This document shows, in pieces, positions 1 through 10,249 of a stretch of DNA of 64,000 bases (within the stretch, counting starts at the first letter, position 1; each line of letters begins with the position of its first letter). The notes beneath the pieces were generated by a model. The model worked only from the letters and a program-made list of their open reading frames with translations, ran no database searches and was not told the DNA's origin. Source of the stretch: Sphingomonas sp. CFBP 13720 (lineage in GTDB: Bacteria > Pseudomonadota > Alphaproteobacteria > Sphingomonadales > Sphingomonadaceae); contig NZ_JACYVA010000004.1 of NCBI RefSeq assembly GCF_014842075.1, positions 124,001-188,000 on the forward strand, in the 5' to 3' direction. A program made the translations under genes and the position numbers.

Positions 1-1319
1 GCATCTGCAGCTGGGATGGGGCGATGTTCCATACCCAGCGGGCGCAGGGCCATGTCGCAGGCAATTTCGACCGGCCGGAGATCATCGAATCGCTGCCGGG
101 CGCAACCGCCTGTGGCCATGTCCGCTATTCGACCACCGGTGAAACGTCGAACCGCAACATCCAGCCGCTCTATGCCGAACTGGCGTCGGGCGGTTTCGCG
201 ATCGCGCACAACGGCAATCTTTCCAACGCCATGCGGCTGCGGAAGGATCTGGTGCGCACCGGATCGATCTTTCAGTCGACCAGCGACACCGAAGTCATCA
301 TCCATCTGGTGGCGACGTCCAACTACCGGACGCTGCTCGACCGGTTCATCGATGCGCTGAAACAGGTCGAGGGCGCGTACTCGCTGATCTGCATGACGCC
401 CGAAGGGATGATCGTGTGCCGCGATCCGCTGGGCATCCGTCCACTGGTGATGGGCAAGCTGGGCGAAACCTATGTCTTCGCGTCGGAAACCGTCGGTCTC
501 GACGTCGTCGGCGCGCAATTCGTGCGCGAAGTCGATCCGGGCGAACTGGTGATCGTCAAGAACGGCGAACTGCGCTCGATCCGTCCGTTCGCGCCGCTGT
601 CGCCGCGTCCGTGCATCTTTGAATGGGTCTATTTCTCGCGTCCCGACTCGATCTCCGAAGACCGCTCGATCTATTCGGTGCGCAAGGCGATCGGCGCGGA
701 ACTGGCGGGCGAGAACCCGGTCGATGCCGATCTGGTCATTCCCGTGCCCGATTCGGGCGTGCCGGCGGCGATCGGCTATGCGCAGGCGTCGGGTATCCCG
801 TTCGAACTCGGCATCATCCGTTCGCACTATGTCGGACGGACCTTCATCCAGCCGGGCGACAAGGTCCGCCATCTGGGCGTCAAGTTGAAGCACAATGCCA
901 ATCGCAAGCTGATCGAGGGGCGCAAGATCGTCCTGATCGACGACTCGATCGTGCGCGGCACCACCAGCCTGAAGATCGTGCAGATGATGCGCGATGCCGG
1001 CGCGGCCGAAGTGCATATGCGCATCGCCAGCCCGCCGACGCGGCATAGCTGCTTCTACGGCGTCGATACGCCCGAACGGGCCAAGCTGCTGGCGGCCAAG
1101 CTCGATCTGAGCGGGATGACCGAATATATCCAGGCCGACAGCCTGTCGTTCGTGTCGATCGACGGTCTGTACCGTGCGCTGGGCGAAGCCAATCGTGCGT
1201 CGGTTCGCCCGAAATATTGCGACGCCTGCTTCACCGGCGATTATCCTACGCCGCTGACCGATCAGGACGAAACCTGTTCGGTGGACCAGTTGGCGATGCT
1301 CGAAGAACGGGTCGGCTGA
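1..1319 (+). CDS. purF: Amidophosphoribosyltransferase, 5'-truncated by window edge
   Basis: Catalyses the first committed step of purine synthesis, glutamine plus PRPP to phosphoribosylamine, in the cytosol. The reading frame is open from the first bases of the window, so the N-terminus with the catalytic cysteine lies upstream. Visible are the rest of the glutaminase domain (GHVRYSTTGE, AHNGNLSNA), the PRPP loop VLIDDSIVRGTT near 930-965, and cysteines in RPCIFEW, RHSCFYG and YCDACFTG. These match the four ligands of the [4Fe-4S] cluster in Bacillus-type PurF. The stop lies 4 nt before the next gene, so the two are probably co-transcribed. Identification is secure; only the start is missing. 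Confidence 0.96.
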   Translation, partial: ICSWDGAMFHTQRAQGHVAGNFDRPEIIESLPGATACGHVRYSTTGETSNRNIQPLYAELASGGFAIAHNGNLSNAMRLRKDLVRTGSIFQSTSDTEVIIHLVATSNYRTLLDRFIDALKQVEGAYSLICMTPEGMIVCRDPLGIRPLVMGKLGETYVFASETVGLDVVGAQFVREVDPGELVIVKNGELRSIRPFAPLSPRPCIFEWVYFSRPDSISEDRSIYSVRKAIGAELAGENPVDADLVIPVPDSGVPAAIGYAQASGIPFELGIIRSHYVGRTFIQPGDKVRHLGVKLKHNANRKLIEGRKIVLIDDSIVRGTTSLKIVQMMRDAGAAEVHMRIASPPTRHSCFYGVDTPERAKLLAAKLDLSGMTEYIQADSLSFVSIDGLYRALGEANRASVRPKYCDACFTGDYPTPLTDQDETCSVDQLAMLEERVG

Positions 1320-1323
1320 ACCG

Positions 1324-2031
1324 ATGGGTGAACGACTGGCGGGACAGCTGGCACTCGTGACGGGTGCCAGCCGCGGGATCGGGGCGGCGACGGCGATCGC
1401 GCTAGCGGCGGAGGGCGCGCACGTCGTGCTGACCGCGCGCACCACTGGCGGGCTCGAGGAGGTCGAGGACGCGATCTATGCCGCCGGGGGATCGGCGACG
1501 ATCGCACCGATGGACTTCGCGGATCGCGACGGCATTCCCCGGCTGGTGGCCGCCATTGCCGAACGCTGGCGCGCGCTCGACATGCTGGTGCTCAACGCCG
1601 GGGTGCTCGGCACGCTGGGACCGGTGCCGTCGTTCGATTTCAAGGAATTCGAACGGGTGATGGCGGTCAATGTCGTTGCCCCGGCGGCGACGATCGCGGC
1701 TTTTTCGCCGATGCTGCGGCTGGCGCGGGCCGGGCGCGTGGTCGGCGTCACCTCTTCGGTCGGTGCGGTCCCGCGCGCCTATTGGGGCATGTACGGCGCG
1801 TCGAAGGCGGCGTTCGACAATATCATCGCCAGCTATGGCGCGGAAATGGCCAACATCTCCCCCGTCCGTACCGCAATCGTCGATCCGGGCGCGACGCGGA
1901 CCAAGATGCGCGCGCGTGCCTATCCCGGTGAGAATCCCGACAGCGTCAAGCCGCCCGAACGCGTCGCCGATGCGATCGTCAAGCTGCTGGCCGATGGATT
2001 CGACACCGGCACGCGCATCCGCGTCGACTGA
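1324..2031 (+). CDS. SDR family NAD(P)-dependent oxidoreductase
   Basis: A 235-residue classical short-chain dehydrogenase/reductase. It has the Rossmann cofactor motif GASRGIGAA near residues 14-22, the LNAG motif in the middle and the catalytic YGASK tetrad segment near residue 158. The substrate cannot be told from sequence. It starts 4 nt after the purF stop, and an SDR following purF is a common arrangement in sphingomonads (recalled, not checked). A soluble cytoplasmic enzyme is expected, since no signal peptide or membrane segment is visible. Confidence 0.88.
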   Translation: MGERLAGQLALVTGASRGIGAATAIALAAEGAHVVLTARTTGGLEEVEDAIYAAGGSATIAPMDFADRDGIPRLVAAIAERWRALDMLVLNAGVLGTLGPVPSFDFKEFERVMAVNVVAPAATIAAFSPMLRLARAGRVVGVTSSVGAVPRAYWGMYGASKAAFDNIIASYGAEMANISPVRTAIVDPGATRTKMRARAYPGENPDSVKPPERVADAIVKLLADGFDTGTRIRVD

Positions 2032-2147
2032 CGAAGGTTCCGAACACCAACGAAAACATATAGTTGGCCGGCGACGGGGCCGCGCCCGGACTGGCTCGTT
2101 GACCCGCCGCTGCCATGGTGCAGCGACCGTTCGAGGAGCTTGTATCG

Positions 2148-2528
2148 ATGGCCGTCAAATTCGCCGGAACGATGAACGCGATCAATCGCGGACTGGACGA
2201 AACCAAGCCCGCCAAGGGCGCCGACATGATCGAGGATTGGGAAGCGGCGCTGGCCGATACCGACGTCTCGGGCGCCAAGGGCATTCTGCGCGACCTCGCC
2301 TCGCTCCGCAAACAGCTGGAAAAGGACGCGCCCGATACCGACCGGGTCCACGACCTGCTCCACCGGCTGGGCACGGCGACGACGAAGATCGCCGACCGCA
2401 GCGACAAGTCGCAGGACAAGCTGCGCGCGCTGGGCGAAGCACTGACCGAAGCGGGCGAAGCGACGCCCGACGAGGAAGAAGACACCGTAGCCGCCGCCGC
2501 CCCCAAGCGCGCGCGCAAGAAGGCGTAA
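2148..2528 (+). CDS. Small hypothetical protein with basic Ala/Lys tail
   Basis: A 126-residue soluble protein, not recognised by family. The start MAVKFAGTMNAINRG was preferred over an upstream in-frame GTG because a GAGGAG ribosome-binding site lies about 12 nt before it. The body looks helical and charged (runs such as LRKQLEKDAPDTDRVHDLL). The end is an acidic EEEDT patch followed by an Ala/Lys/Arg tail, KRARKKA. It stands alone between a plus-strand SDR and a minus-strand oxygenase and is followed by a hairpin. Codon use matches the neighbours, so it is likely a real gene. Function unknown. Confidence 0.7.
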   Translation: MAVKFAGTMNAINRGLDETKPAKGADMIEDWEAALADTDVSGAKGILRDLASLRKQLEKDAPDTDRVHDLLHRLGTATTKIADRSDKSQDKLRALGEALTEAGEATPDEEEDTVAAAAPKRARKKA

Positions 2529-2542
2529 CGCCCTTCGTCACT

Positions 2543-2576
2543 CCCGGACGGCCAGATCAAGGTCCCGTCGTCCGGG
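2543..2576 (+). terminator. Hairpin after the small hypothetical gene
   Basis: Perfect 8-bp arms CCCGGACG and CGTCCGGG separated by 18 nt, starting 15 nt after the stop at 2528. No T-tract follows, so factor-independent termination is not certain. Confidence 0.4.
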
Positions 2577-2726
2577 GGCGACTTCCCCCTTTCCTACACC
2601 GCCAGGACGTGCGCAGGCTGCGCGCCAATCCGTCGCATGGCCACTTTCGGCCGGTCTTTGGCAAGGAAGCAGGGGCGCATTTCCTACAGCGTCACGAGTG
2701 TGACTTTCGTGACCTTTGGACTTCAG

Positions 2727-3419
2727 TCACGGCTCGATCGTCGGAGTCCATGGCCGTTCGCGAAACCATTTCGTGATGATGTATTTGGTCCCTTCGACCA
2801 CCGCCATGCCTTCGTGCAGCGTCGCCAGATTGGGGCTGCCATCGGCCATCATGTTGTCCCACGCGACCAGCATGCCCGGACGCGGATTGAACCGCACGCC
2901 CGCCTGCGGAAACCAAGTCGCGCCGCCCTGCTCGACATCGTTCAGATAGACCATGGCGGTCCATGTCCGCTGCCCGCCCTGCACCGCCATGCTGGCCCAA
3001 TAGGGTTCGTTTTCGTTGAAATAATCATGGTGTGCGCGGAATTGCTGGCCACCCGCATAGCGCTGCCCCTGCATCGTCTCGCCATGTTCGGGCGCGATGC
3101 CCAGCGCGTGCGCGATCTTTTCGTCGATCGGTTGCAACAGCGGGTGCCAGCGGTCGAGATCGCAACTGTCCGACGTGCGGAAGTTCGGATCGTTGGTGCT
3201 GGACAACAAAGTCGATTTTCGGCGGCCGTGATCGATCGTCGCGATCAGCAGCGCGCAGTCCTCCGCCGACAGGAAGTCGGGCAGCGCGAACATGGTGACC
3301 GAGTCGGTCTTGGCGCGGCGGATGCCCGGCGTCGCAGCCAGCCGGGCGGCGACGCTGCGGCCATAGTCGGCGCGGACGGGGGAAGGGGTGCCGGGCGGCT
3401 TGCGAAGGGTGGTGGCCAT
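2727..3419 (-). CDS. 2OG-Fe(II) oxygenase, prolyl 4-hydroxylase-like
   Basis: A 230-residue member of the 2-oxoglutarate/iron(II) dioxygenase fold, P4Hc type. It has the facial triad H130-x-D132 (in AHHDYF) and H202 (in TLHEG), with a lysine after the distal histidine (EGTKYIITKWFRE) that would bind 2-oxoglutarate. The phrase GGATWFPQAG is typical of bacterial prolyl hydroxylases. The start MATTLRKPP was chosen over a further upstream ATG because the upstream 31 residues look non-coding. Substrate unknown: it could be a protein proline or a small molecule. It lies downstream of mce with a gap of 89 nt. Confidence 0.85.
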   Translation of the reverse strand: MATTLRKPPGTPSPVRADYGRSVAARLAATPGIRRAKTDSVTMFALPDFLSAEDCALLIATIDHGRRKSTLLSSTNDPNFRTSDSCDLDRWHPLLQPIDEKIAHALGIAPEHGETMQGQRYAGGQQFRAHHDYFNENEPYWASMAVQGGQRTWTAMVYLNDVEQGGATWFPQAGVRFNPRPGMLVAWDNMMADGSPNLATLHEGMAVVEGTKYIITKWFRERPWTPTIEP

Positions 3420-3508
3420 GGAAAGCGTTCCATCAAATACGAACGTCGTTGTCGAGGGGTAGGGCCGTCCTTCCCGCAGGTTTCCGAACGACAAGGGCCG
3501 GATCGGCA

Positions 3509-3946
3509 TCAATGCCCTGCCGGTGTCTCCATCAGTTCGATCAACACGCCGCCCATGTCACGCGGATGGACGAACACGACCGATGTCCCATGCGCACCGA
3601 TCCGCGGCGCACCCAGCACGCGCGCGCCCTTCGCGATCAGGCCGGCGATGGCGACATGGATATCCGCTACCTCGAAGCACAAATGATGCTGCCCGCCGGC
3701 CGGGTTCTTCGCCAGAAAGCCCGCGATGGGCGACGTGTCGTCGAACGGCTCGATCAATTCGATCTGCGTATTGGGCGTGTCGATGAAGCACACCTTCACC
3801 CCCTGCGCCGGCAGGTCGAACGGCTTGCCGATCGCCGTCGCGCCCAGCAGCGCGCGATACGTCTCGATCGACGCCGCGATCGACGGCGTGGCGATCCCGA
3901 TATGGTTGAGGCGGCCGAGGCCGGGGTCAGAGCGGGATGTTGTCAT
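3509..3946 (-). CDS. mce: Methylmalonyl-CoA epimerase
   Basis: Interconverts (2S)- and (2R)-methylmalonyl-CoA, the link between propionyl-CoA carboxylase and methylmalonyl-CoA mutase. At 145 residues it is the usual size of a single vicinal-oxygen-chelate domain. Expected metal ligands are visible at H15 (LNHIGIA), in the [10 protein letters not shown] segment near residue 88 and in the C-terminal IELME. Its first 20 nt overlap the 3' end of pccB, which indicates one operon and probable translational coupling. Partners PccA and the mutase lie on the opposite strand within 10 kb. Confidence 0.95.
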   Translation of the reverse strand: MTTSRSDPGLGRLNHIGIATPSIAASIETYRALLGATAIGKPFDLPAQGVKVCFIDTPNTQIELIEPFDDTSPIAGFLAKNPAGGQHHLCFEVADIHVAIAGLIAKGARVLGAPRIGAHGTSVVFVHPRDMGGVLIELMETPAGH

Positions 3947-5453
3947 GCTTCTTCCACGGATTTTGCAGGCTTTTGCCCCGCAGCTTGCGTAGCCCCAGCG
4001 CCACGCGCCGCCGGGTCGAATGCGGCAGGATCACCTCGTCAATGAACCCCTTGCTCGCCGCGACGAACGGGTTGGCGAAGCGTGCCTCATACTCCGCCGT
4101 ACGCGCCGCGACTTCGGCGGGATCCTTGGACCGGAAGATGATCTCCACCGCACCCTTGGCACCCATCACCGCGATCTCGGCGGTCGGCCATGCATAGTTG
4201 AGGTCGCCGCGCAGATGCTTCGATGCCATCACGTCATACGCCCCGCCATAGGCCTTGCGCGTGATGACGGTGATCTTGGGCACCGTCGCCTCGGCATAGG
4301 CGAACAGCAGTTTCGCGCCGTGCTTGATGATCCCCGAATGCTCCTGTCCGACGCCGGGCAGGAACCCCGGCACGTCGACGAAGGTCAGGATCGGGATATC
4401 GAACGCATCGCAGAAGCGCACGAACCGCGCCGCCTTCTTCGATGAATTGATATCCAGACACCCGGCCAGAACCGTCGGCTGGTTGGCTACTACGCCGACG
4501 GTGCGTCCCTCGATCCGTCCGAACCCGGTCAGGATGTTGCCGGCATGCGCCGGTTGCAGTTCGAAGAACTCGCCGTCGTCCAGCGTCTTCGCGATCAGCT
4601 CGTGCATGTCGTACGGCTGGTTGGCGCTGGGCGGGATCAGCGTGTCGAGGCTGGGTTCGATGCGGTCCCACGGATCGTCCGACGGCCGCTGCGGCACGCC
4701 GGTCCGGTTCGACGCCGGCAGGAAATCGATGAAGTCGCGCGCCGCCAGCAACGTGTCGATATCGTTGTCGAACGCACAGTCGGCGACCGACGAACGCGTG
4801 GTGTGGGTGATCGCGCCGCCCAGTTCCTCCTGCGTCACGATTTCGTTCGTCACCGTGCGCACCACGTCGGGGCCGGTAACGAACATATAGCTGGAATCCT
4901 TCACCATGAAGATGAAGTCGGTCATCGCGGGCGAATAGACCGCCCCGCCTGCGCACGGCCCCATGATCAGCGACAGCTGCGGCACGACACCTGATGCCAG
5001 CACATTGCGCTGGAACACGTCGGCATAGCCGCCGAGCGAGGCGACTCCCTCCTGTATCCGTGCGCCGCCTGAATCGTTCAGCCCGATGACGGGCGCGCCG
5101 ACCTTCATCGCCATATCCATGATCTTGCAGATCTTCTGCGCATGCCGCGCCGACAGCGATCCGCCGAACACGGTGAAGTCCTGGCTGAACACATAGACCA
5201 GACGGCCGTTGACCGTGCCAGATCCGGTGACGACGCCATCGCCCGGATATACCTGATCCGCCATGCCGAAATCGACGCAGTCATGTTCGACGAACATGTC
5301 GGTTTCCTCGAACGACCCCGGATCGAGCAATATGTCCAGCCGTTCGCGCGCGGTCAGCTTGCCCTTGGCATGCTGGGCCGCGACGCGCCGTTCGCCGCCA
5401 CCGGCACGCGCCGCCGCACGCCGTGTTTCCAGCGCCTCGATTGGTCCGGGCAT
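3927..5453 (-). CDS. pccB: Propionyl-CoA carboxylase beta subunit
   Basis: The carboxyltransferase subunit transfers CO2 from carboxybiotin to propionyl-CoA, giving methylmalonyl-CoA. The 508-residue length fits PccB. The family opening [17 protein letters not shown] and [12 protein letters not shown] are present, as are the acyl-CoA oxyanion segments SGGARIQEG and [10 protein letters not shown]. The start at 5453 is supported by GGAGAG 5-10 nt upstream and by alignment to the family N-terminus; an upstream in-frame start at 5504 is less likely. It is co-transcribed with mce. PccA, its biotin-bearing partner, is at 11781. Confidence 0.95.
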   Translation of the reverse strand: MPGPIEALETRRAAARAGGGERRVAAQHAKGKLTARERLDILLDPGSFEETDMFVEHDCVDFGMADQVYPGDGVVTGSGTVNGRLVYVFSQDFTVFGGSLSARHAQKICKIMDMAMKVGAPVIGLNDSGGARIQEGVASLGGYADVFQRNVLASGVVPQLSLIMGPCAGGAVYSPAMTDFIFMVKDSSYMFVTGPDVVRTVTNEIVTQEELGGAITHTTRSSVADCAFDNDIDTLLAARDFIDFLPASNRTGVPQRPSDDPWDRIEPSLDTLIPPSANQPYDMHELIAKTLDDGEFFELQPAHAGNILTGFGRIEGRTVGVVANQPTVLAGCLDINSSKKAARFVRFCDAFDIPILTFVDVPGFLPGVGQEHSGIIKHGAKLLFAYAEATVPKITVITRKAYGGAYDVMASKHLRGDLNYAWPTAEIAVMGAKGAVEIIFRSKDPAEVAARTAEYEARFANPFVAASKGFIDEVILPHSTRRRVALGLRKLRGKSLQNPWKKHDNIPL

Positions 5454-5560
5454 CGTCTCTCCATCCGCTTGAGCGTTTGCCCTTTCAGACAGCAACCCGC
5501 GCAAAAGCGCAACCGCGCCCCATGGCGTCGCCGGCCGATCCGCCCTAGAACCCCGGCGCG

Positions 5561-6103
5561 ATGAGCCGCCTTACCGTCAACAATCAGCCCGTCGAATATC
5601 TGATCGACCCGGCGACTCCGTTGCTGTGGGCGCTGCGCGACGTGTCGAACCTGACCGGCACCAAATATGGCTGCGGCACCGGGCATTGCGGGGCGTGCAC
5701 CGTCGATATCGACGGGCGTGCGGTCAAATCCTGTCAGGTGGCGATCGGCAGTCTGGAAGGCACGTTCGTCACGACGATCGAGGGGCTGGCACGCGATCGC
5801 AGCCATCCGGTGCAGGCGGCGTTTGTTGCGGCGGGGGTAGTGCAGTGCGGATATTGCATTCCGGGCTTCGTGATGGCCGCCGCCGCGCTGATCCGCGCAA
5901 ACCGCGATCCCGACGATGCGGCGATCACCGCGGCGCTGAGCAACCTGTGCCGCTGCGGCATTTATCCCCGGTTGATCGACGCGGTACGGCAGGCGGCCGC
6001 CGCCGCGCGCGGCGACGCGACGCTGGCGGCACCCCCGCGTCCGGGCATCGATCGCGACGAGGCGGCACGGGAGACGCCGGCGCTTACTCCGCCAGAACGC
6101 TGA
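5561..6103 (+). CDS. Orphan (2Fe-2S)-binding subunit of molybdenum hydroxylase (isoquinoline 1-oxidoreductase alpha-like)
   Basis: A 180-residue small subunit of the xanthine-dehydrogenase superfamily, resembling IorA. The N-terminal plant-type ferredoxin domain carries CGTGHCGAC plus a later cysteine. The C-terminal helical domain carries CGYCIPG and CRCG, giving the two [2Fe-2S] clusters that pass electrons from the molybdenum site. After residue 150 there is a Pro/Ala-rich tail, longer than I would expect for this family. The molybdopterin-binding large subunit normally adjacent is absent on both sides, so the partner must be encoded elsewhere or be lost. Confidence 0.88.
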   Translation: MSRLTVNNQPVEYLIDPATPLLWALRDVSNLTGTKYGCGTGHCGACTVDIDGRAVKSCQVAIGSLEGTFVTTIEGLARDRSHPVQAAFVAAGVVQCGYCIPGFVMAAAALIRANRDPDDAAITAALSNLCRCGIYPRLIDAVRQAAAAARGDATLAAPPRPGIDRDEAARETPALTPPER

Positions 6104-6207
6104 ATATCCTTTCAATTGCCTGTCATCGCCATTCAGCCACGGTTGATCGCACTCATCGCATAACGACACCATCGACGCCGGCGAGTTCCGGTGGTGGAGG
6201 AAGCATC

Positions 6208-7206
6208 ATGAACAGCCGTTTCCTGCTGGCATTACTGACTGCAACGACCCTCGTCCCCGCTGCGGCGTCGGCGCAGGACGCATCCGAGCGTCGCGGTGGC
6301 CGCGCCGAACGCCGTGCCGAACGACCATCGGGCGAAGTACCGCGCGCCCGCGCCGAGTTCCGGGCCGGCGTCGGTCGCGAAGAGCGCGACGCCGCGCCGC
6401 AGCCACGCATCGAACGCACCCGCGACGCCGATGCCGCCCGTCCGCGCTGGCAGGGCGGGACGGATCGGCCTCAGCAGGTCGAAGGCGACCGCCCCGACCG
6501 CCCGCAACGGGTGCAGGGAGCGGAGCGGCCGCAATGGCAGGGCAACCGTCCCGATCGTCCGCAAGTCGTCGGCGGCGCGGGCCGTCCGCCGGTGCAGACC
6601 ACCGGACAGGCGCGCCCCGACCGTCCCGATTTCCGCCGCGATTTTCAGCGCGCCCAACAGGGCGAGATCAGCCGGGAGCAGCTTCGCCGCGACTGGCAGG
6701 CGCGCGACGGTCGCGACGATCGCCGGGGCGACTGGCGGCAGGACGGCCAGCGCAACGGCGAATGGCAACAGCGCGAACGACAGCGCGAGCTGGAACGCGA
6801 TCGTCAGCGGCGTGGGTATGACGGCGGATGGAGCCGCAGCAACGGCGACCGCCGCGACGACGACCGGTATCGTGGCGCCTTCAACGATCGGCGCGACTGG
6901 AACCGCAGCTGGCGGTCCGACCAGCGCTATGACTGGAACCGGTATCGCCAGTCGAACCGCAGCCTGTATCGCCTGCCACGCTACTATGCGCCACAGGGCT
7001 ATGGGTACGGGTATCGGCGTTTCGGCATCGGGGTCCGGCTGAACCAGTTCCTGTTCGGAACGAATTACTGGATCAACGATCCGTGGTCGTTCCGACTGCC
7101 GGAAGCCTATGGGCCGTATCGCTGGGTCCGCTATTACAACGACGCGCTGCTGGTCGATCTGGAAAGCGGACAGGTAGTCGACGTCGAGTATGATATCTTC
7201 TGGTGA
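6208..7206 (+). CDS. RcnB-like secreted protein with long Arg/Asp/Gln-rich region
   Basis: A 332-residue protein with a Sec signal peptide (MNSRFLLALLTATTLVPAAASA, cleavage after SAQ or ASA). Residues 30-250 are low-complexity: Arg/Asp/Gln-rich with repeated DRPQ, RPQWQG and RNGEW phrases. The last 80 residues form the conserved part (GYRRFGIGVRLNQFLFG, NDPWSFRLPEAYGPYRWVRY, LLVDLESGQVVDVEYDIFW), which resembles the RcnB/YpeC family of periplasmic proteins linked to Ni/Co homeostasis in enterobacteria. Many alphaproteobacterial RcnB-like proteins have no tested role, so the metal function is only a family hint. The start at 6208 has GGAGGAAG about 6-12 nt upstream. Confidence 0.8.
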   Translation: MNSRFLLALLTATTLVPAAASAQDASERRGGRAERRAERPSGEVPRARAEFRAGVGREERDAAPQPRIERTRDADAARPRWQGGTDRPQQVEGDRPDRPQRVQGAERPQWQGNRPDRPQVVGGAGRPPVQTTGQARPDRPDFRRDFQRAQQGEISREQLRRDWQARDGRDDRRGDWRQDGQRNGEWQQRERQRELERDRQRRGYDGGWSRSNGDRRDDDRYRGAFNDRRDWNRSWRSDQRYDWNRYRQSNRSLYRLPRYYAPQGYGYGYRRFGIGVRLNQFLFGTNYWINDPWSFRLPEAYGPYRWVRYYNDALLVDLESGQVVDVEYDIFW

Positions 7207-7215
7207 TGCCATGGC

Positions 7216-7243
7216 GGCCGCGACGGGTTGAACCGTCGCGGCC
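7216..7243 (+). terminator. Strong terminator-like hairpin after the RcnB-like gene
   Basis: Perfect 11-bp arms GGCCGCGACGG and CCGTCGCGGCC with loop GTTGAA, starting 10 nt after the stop at 7206. The flank GTTATCGCTTTCCTT is only moderately T-rich. Confidence 0.65.
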
Positions 7244-7308
7244 GTTATCGCTTTCCTTCCGCGCCATCCTCCCGCACATCGTAACAAAAGATACGGGAGA
7301 GCGATTCG

Positions 7309-8073
7309 ATGGCCGAACCGATCCGCGTGATGCGCGATGGCGATGTGCTGCGTCTCACGCTGACGCGCCCGGACCGGCTGAATGCCGCGCCCCCCGATAT
7401 GTTCGATGCGATCCGCGCGGCGCTGGCCGGGATGGGCGATGCCCGTGCGGTGCTGATCGCGGGGGATGGGCGCGGGTTCTGCGCAGGTGCGGATATCGCC
7501 GGGGCGGGCGATGCCGCCGCGATCCATGCCGCGCTGACCGACCATTATCATCCCACGATACAGGCGATCGCCGATCTGGCGATCCCGGTGGTCAGCGCGG
7601 TGCACGGACCGGCGGCGGGGATCGGATGCAGCCTCGCGCTCGCTGCCGATTTCTGCGTTGCGACGCAGGACGCCTATTTCCTTCAGGCCTTCGTCCAGAT
7701 CGGTCTGGTCCCCGATGGCGGCGCAAGCTGGATGCTGCCGCGTCTGATCGGTCGCGCGCGCGCCACGCGGATGATGATGCTGGGCGAACGGATACCCGCT
7801 CAGACCGCGCTCGACTGGGGCATGATCCATGCGGTGGTCGACGGTGCCGCGCTGGAGGACGAGGCGCTGGCGCTCGCGCGGCGGCTGGCGGCAGGGCCGA
7901 CCGTCGCGCTGGGGCTGATGCGCCGTACGCTGACACGGGCGCTGGGCGAGGATCTGCCCGCGACGCTGGCACGCGAGGCCGATGCCCAATCGCGCGCCCG
8001 CGACACCGACGATGCCGTGGAGGGCGCGTCCGCCTTTCTCGGCAAACGCACGCCCCGGTTCCGGGGGCGTTGA
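7309..8073 (+). CDS. Enoyl-CoA hydratase/isomerase (PaaG-like)
   Basis: A 254-residue crotonase-fold enzyme. Oxyanion-hole segments are [10 protein letters not shown] near residue 58 and [17 protein letters not shown] near residue 100. The downstream segment [23 protein letters not shown] has Asp in the place where true hydratases have the second catalytic Glu. This resembles the isomerases of the PaaG type and argues against assigning a plain beta-oxidation hydratase role. An AGGAG-like GGGAGAG lies before the ATG. It lies 43 nt upstream of the mutase, so a shared transcript is likely. Confidence 0.87.
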   Translation: MAEPIRVMRDGDVLRLTLTRPDRLNAAPPDMFDAIRAALAGMGDARAVLIAGDGRGFCAGADIAGAGDAAAIHAALTDHYHPTIQAIADLAIPVVSAVHGPAAGIGCSLALAADFCVATQDAYFLQAFVQIGLVPDGGASWMLPRLIGRARATRMMMLGERIPAQTALDWGMIHAVVDGAALEDEALALARRLAAGPTVALGLMRRTLTRALGEDLPATLAREADAQSRARDTDDAVEGASAFLGKRTPRFRGR

Positions 8074-8116
8074 TGGCACCGATAGACTTGCCCCCCCGCC
8101 GGGCGCTAGGAATGAC

Positions 8117-10249
8117 ATGATGACCCGCCCGACGATCGACGATTGGCAAAAGCTCGCCGCGAAAGAAGTCCGCGATGCCGACCTGACGTGGCACACGCCG
8201 GAGGGGATCGCGGTCAAGCCGCTCTATACCGCCGCCGATGCGCCCGATCCGGGCCTGCCCGGCTTCGCCCCGTTCACGCGCGGGGTGAAGGCGTCGATGT
8301 ATGCCGGGCGGCCATGGACGATCCGCCAATATGCAGGATTTTCGACCGCCGGGGAATCGAACGCCTTCTATCGCCGCAACCTTGCCGCCGGACAGAAGGG
8401 ACTGTCGGTCGCGTTCGATCTGGCGACGCATCGCGGCTATGACAGCGACCATCCCCGCGTGGCGGGCGACGTGGGCAAGGCCGGGGTCGCGATCGACACG
8501 ATCGAGGATATGAAGATCCTGTTCGACGGTATCCCGCTGGACACCATGTCGGTCAGCATGACGATGAACGGGGCGGTGTTGCCGTGCCTCGCCTTCTACA
8601 TCGTCGCGGCGGAGGAGCAGGGCGTCGGTCCCGACAAGCTGTCGGGCACGATCCAGAACGACATCCTGAAGGAGTTCATGGTCCGCAACACGTACATCTA
8701 TCCCCCCGCACCATCGATGCGGATCGTGTCGGACATCATCGCCTATACCGCGCAGCATATGCCGCGGTTCAACAGCATCTCGATCAGTGGCTATCACATG
8801 CACGAGGCGGGCGCGACGGCGGTGCAGGAGCTGGCGTTCACGCTGGCCGACGGCATGGCCTATGTCCGCGCCGCGATCGAGCGCGGGCTGGACATCGACG
8901 CCTTTGCCGGGCGGCTGTCGTTCTTTTTCGGCATCGGCATGAACTTCTTCATGGAAGTCGCCAAGCTGCGTGCGGCGCGGCTGTTGTGGAGCCGGATCGT
9001 CGCGGGGTTCGGCGGATCGGAACGCAGCCAGATGCTGCGGACGCATTGCCAGACCAGCGGCGTGTCGCTGACCGAACAGGACCCGTACAACAATATCGTG
9101 CGCACGACCGTGGAGGCGATGGCTGCGACGCTGGGCGGCACGCAATCGCTACACACCAACAGCCTCGACGAAGCGGTCGCGCTGCCCACCGAATTTTCCG
9201 CCCGGATCGCGCGCAACACGCAGCTGATCCTGCAGGAGGAAACGGGCATGACCCGCGTCGTCGATCCGCTGGGTGGCTGCTATTATGTCGAGGCGCTGAC
9301 GCAGGAACTGGCGGACAAGGCGTGGGCGCTGATCGAGGAGGTCGAGGCGGCGGGCGGCATGATCGACGCGGTCGGCAAGGGGATTCCCAAGGATCACATC
9401 GAACGTGCCGCCGCCGCGCGGCAGGCGCGGGTCGACCGGGCCGAAGATGTGATCGTCGGCGTGAACAAATATCGCCTGACCGAGGAATCGCCGATCGACA
9501 TCCTGTCGATCGACAATGCCCGCGTGCGTGCCGACCAGATTCGGCTGATCGAACGGGTCCGCGCGGACCGCGACGCCGATGCGGCGCAGGCGGCGCTGGG
9601 CGCGCTGACGCAAGGCGCGTTGGGCGACGGCAACCTGCTGGCGCTGTGCGTCGATGCAGCGCGGGCGCGGTGCACGCTGGGCGAGATGTCGGCGGCAATG
9701 GAGGTCGCGTTCGGACGGCACGCGGTCGCAGTGAATCCGGTGAAGGGCATTTACGGCCCGGCGCATGCGGACGATGCCGGCTGGCTTCGCGCGGGAGAGG
9801 GCGTCGCGGCGGTCGGGCGGCGGCTGGGGCGCAAGCCGCGCATGCTGGTGGCCAAGATGGGGCAGGACGGCCATGATCGCGGTGCGAACGTCGTTGCCAG
9901 CGCCTTTGCCGATCTGGGGTTCGACATCGTGTCGGGGCCGTTGTTCCAGACGCCGGGCGAAACCGCCGAACTGGCGATCGCGGAGGGGGTCGACGTGGTC
10001 GGCGCGTCCAGCCTTGCCGCCGGGCACAACACGCTGATCCCCGAACTGATCGCACGGCTGGCTGATGCGGGGCGCGCGGACATCCGCGTGATCGCAGGCG
10101 GAGTCATCCCGCCGCAGGATTATGCCGCCCTGCGCGAAGCGGGCGTGGCGGCGATTTTCGGACCGGGCACCAACCTGGTCCATGCGGCGGCAGAGGTGCT
10201 GAAACTGCTCGGCCACAACCTGCCGCCCGTTGGAGAAAGTGTGGAATGA
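8117..10249 (+). CDS. scpA: Methylmalonyl-CoA mutase, single-chain
   Basis: An adenosylcobalamin-dependent mutase converting (2R)-methylmalonyl-CoA to succinyl-CoA. The 710-residue single chain matches the ScpA/MutB size. The substrate TIM-barrel domain comes first (for example [23 protein letters not shown]). The C-terminal B12-binding domain has the base-off motif DGHDRG near residue 590. Two adjacent ATGs (8117, 8120) are possible; both give the family N-terminus WQKLAAKEV. The stop overlaps the bioB start by 4 nt (ATGA). No MeaB chaperone or MutA-type small subunit is present here. Confidence 0.96.
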   Translation: MMTRPTIDDWQKLAAKEVRDADLTWHTPEGIAVKPLYTAADAPDPGLPGFAPFTRGVKASMYAGRPWTIRQYAGFSTAGESNAFYRRNLAAGQKGLSVAFDLATHRGYDSDHPRVAGDVGKAGVAIDTIEDMKILFDGIPLDTMSVSMTMNGAVLPCLAFYIVAAEEQGVGPDKLSGTIQNDILKEFMVRNTYIYPPAPSMRIVSDIIAYTAQHMPRFNSISISGYHMHEAGATAVQELAFTLADGMAYVRAAIERGLDIDAFAGRLSFFFGIGMNFFMEVAKLRAARLLWSRIVAGFGGSERSQMLRTHCQTSGVSLTEQDPYNNIVRTTVEAMAATLGGTQSLHTNSLDEAVALPTEFSARIARNTQLILQEETGMTRVVDPLGGCYYVEALTQELADKAWALIEEVEAAGGMIDAVGKGIPKDHIERAAAARQARVDRAEDVIVGVNKYRLTEESPIDILSIDNARVRADQIRLIERVRADRDADAAQAALGALTQGALGDGNLLALCVDAARARCTLGEMSAAMEVAFGRHAVAVNPVKGIYGPAHADDAGWLRAGEGVAAVGRRLGRKPRMLVAKMGQDGHDRGANVVASAFADLGFDIVSGPLFQTPGETAELAIAEGVDVVGASSLAAGHNTLIPELIARLADAGRADIRVIAGGVIPPQDYAALREAGVAAIFGPGTNLVHAAAEVLKLLGHNLPPVGESVE

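Noticed and set aside
5626..6207. Upstream in-frame extension of the RcnB-like protein through the [2Fe-2S] gene
   Set aside because: It is the out-of-frame shadow of the ferredoxin-type subunit; the real protein begins with a signal peptide and ribosome-binding site at 6208.
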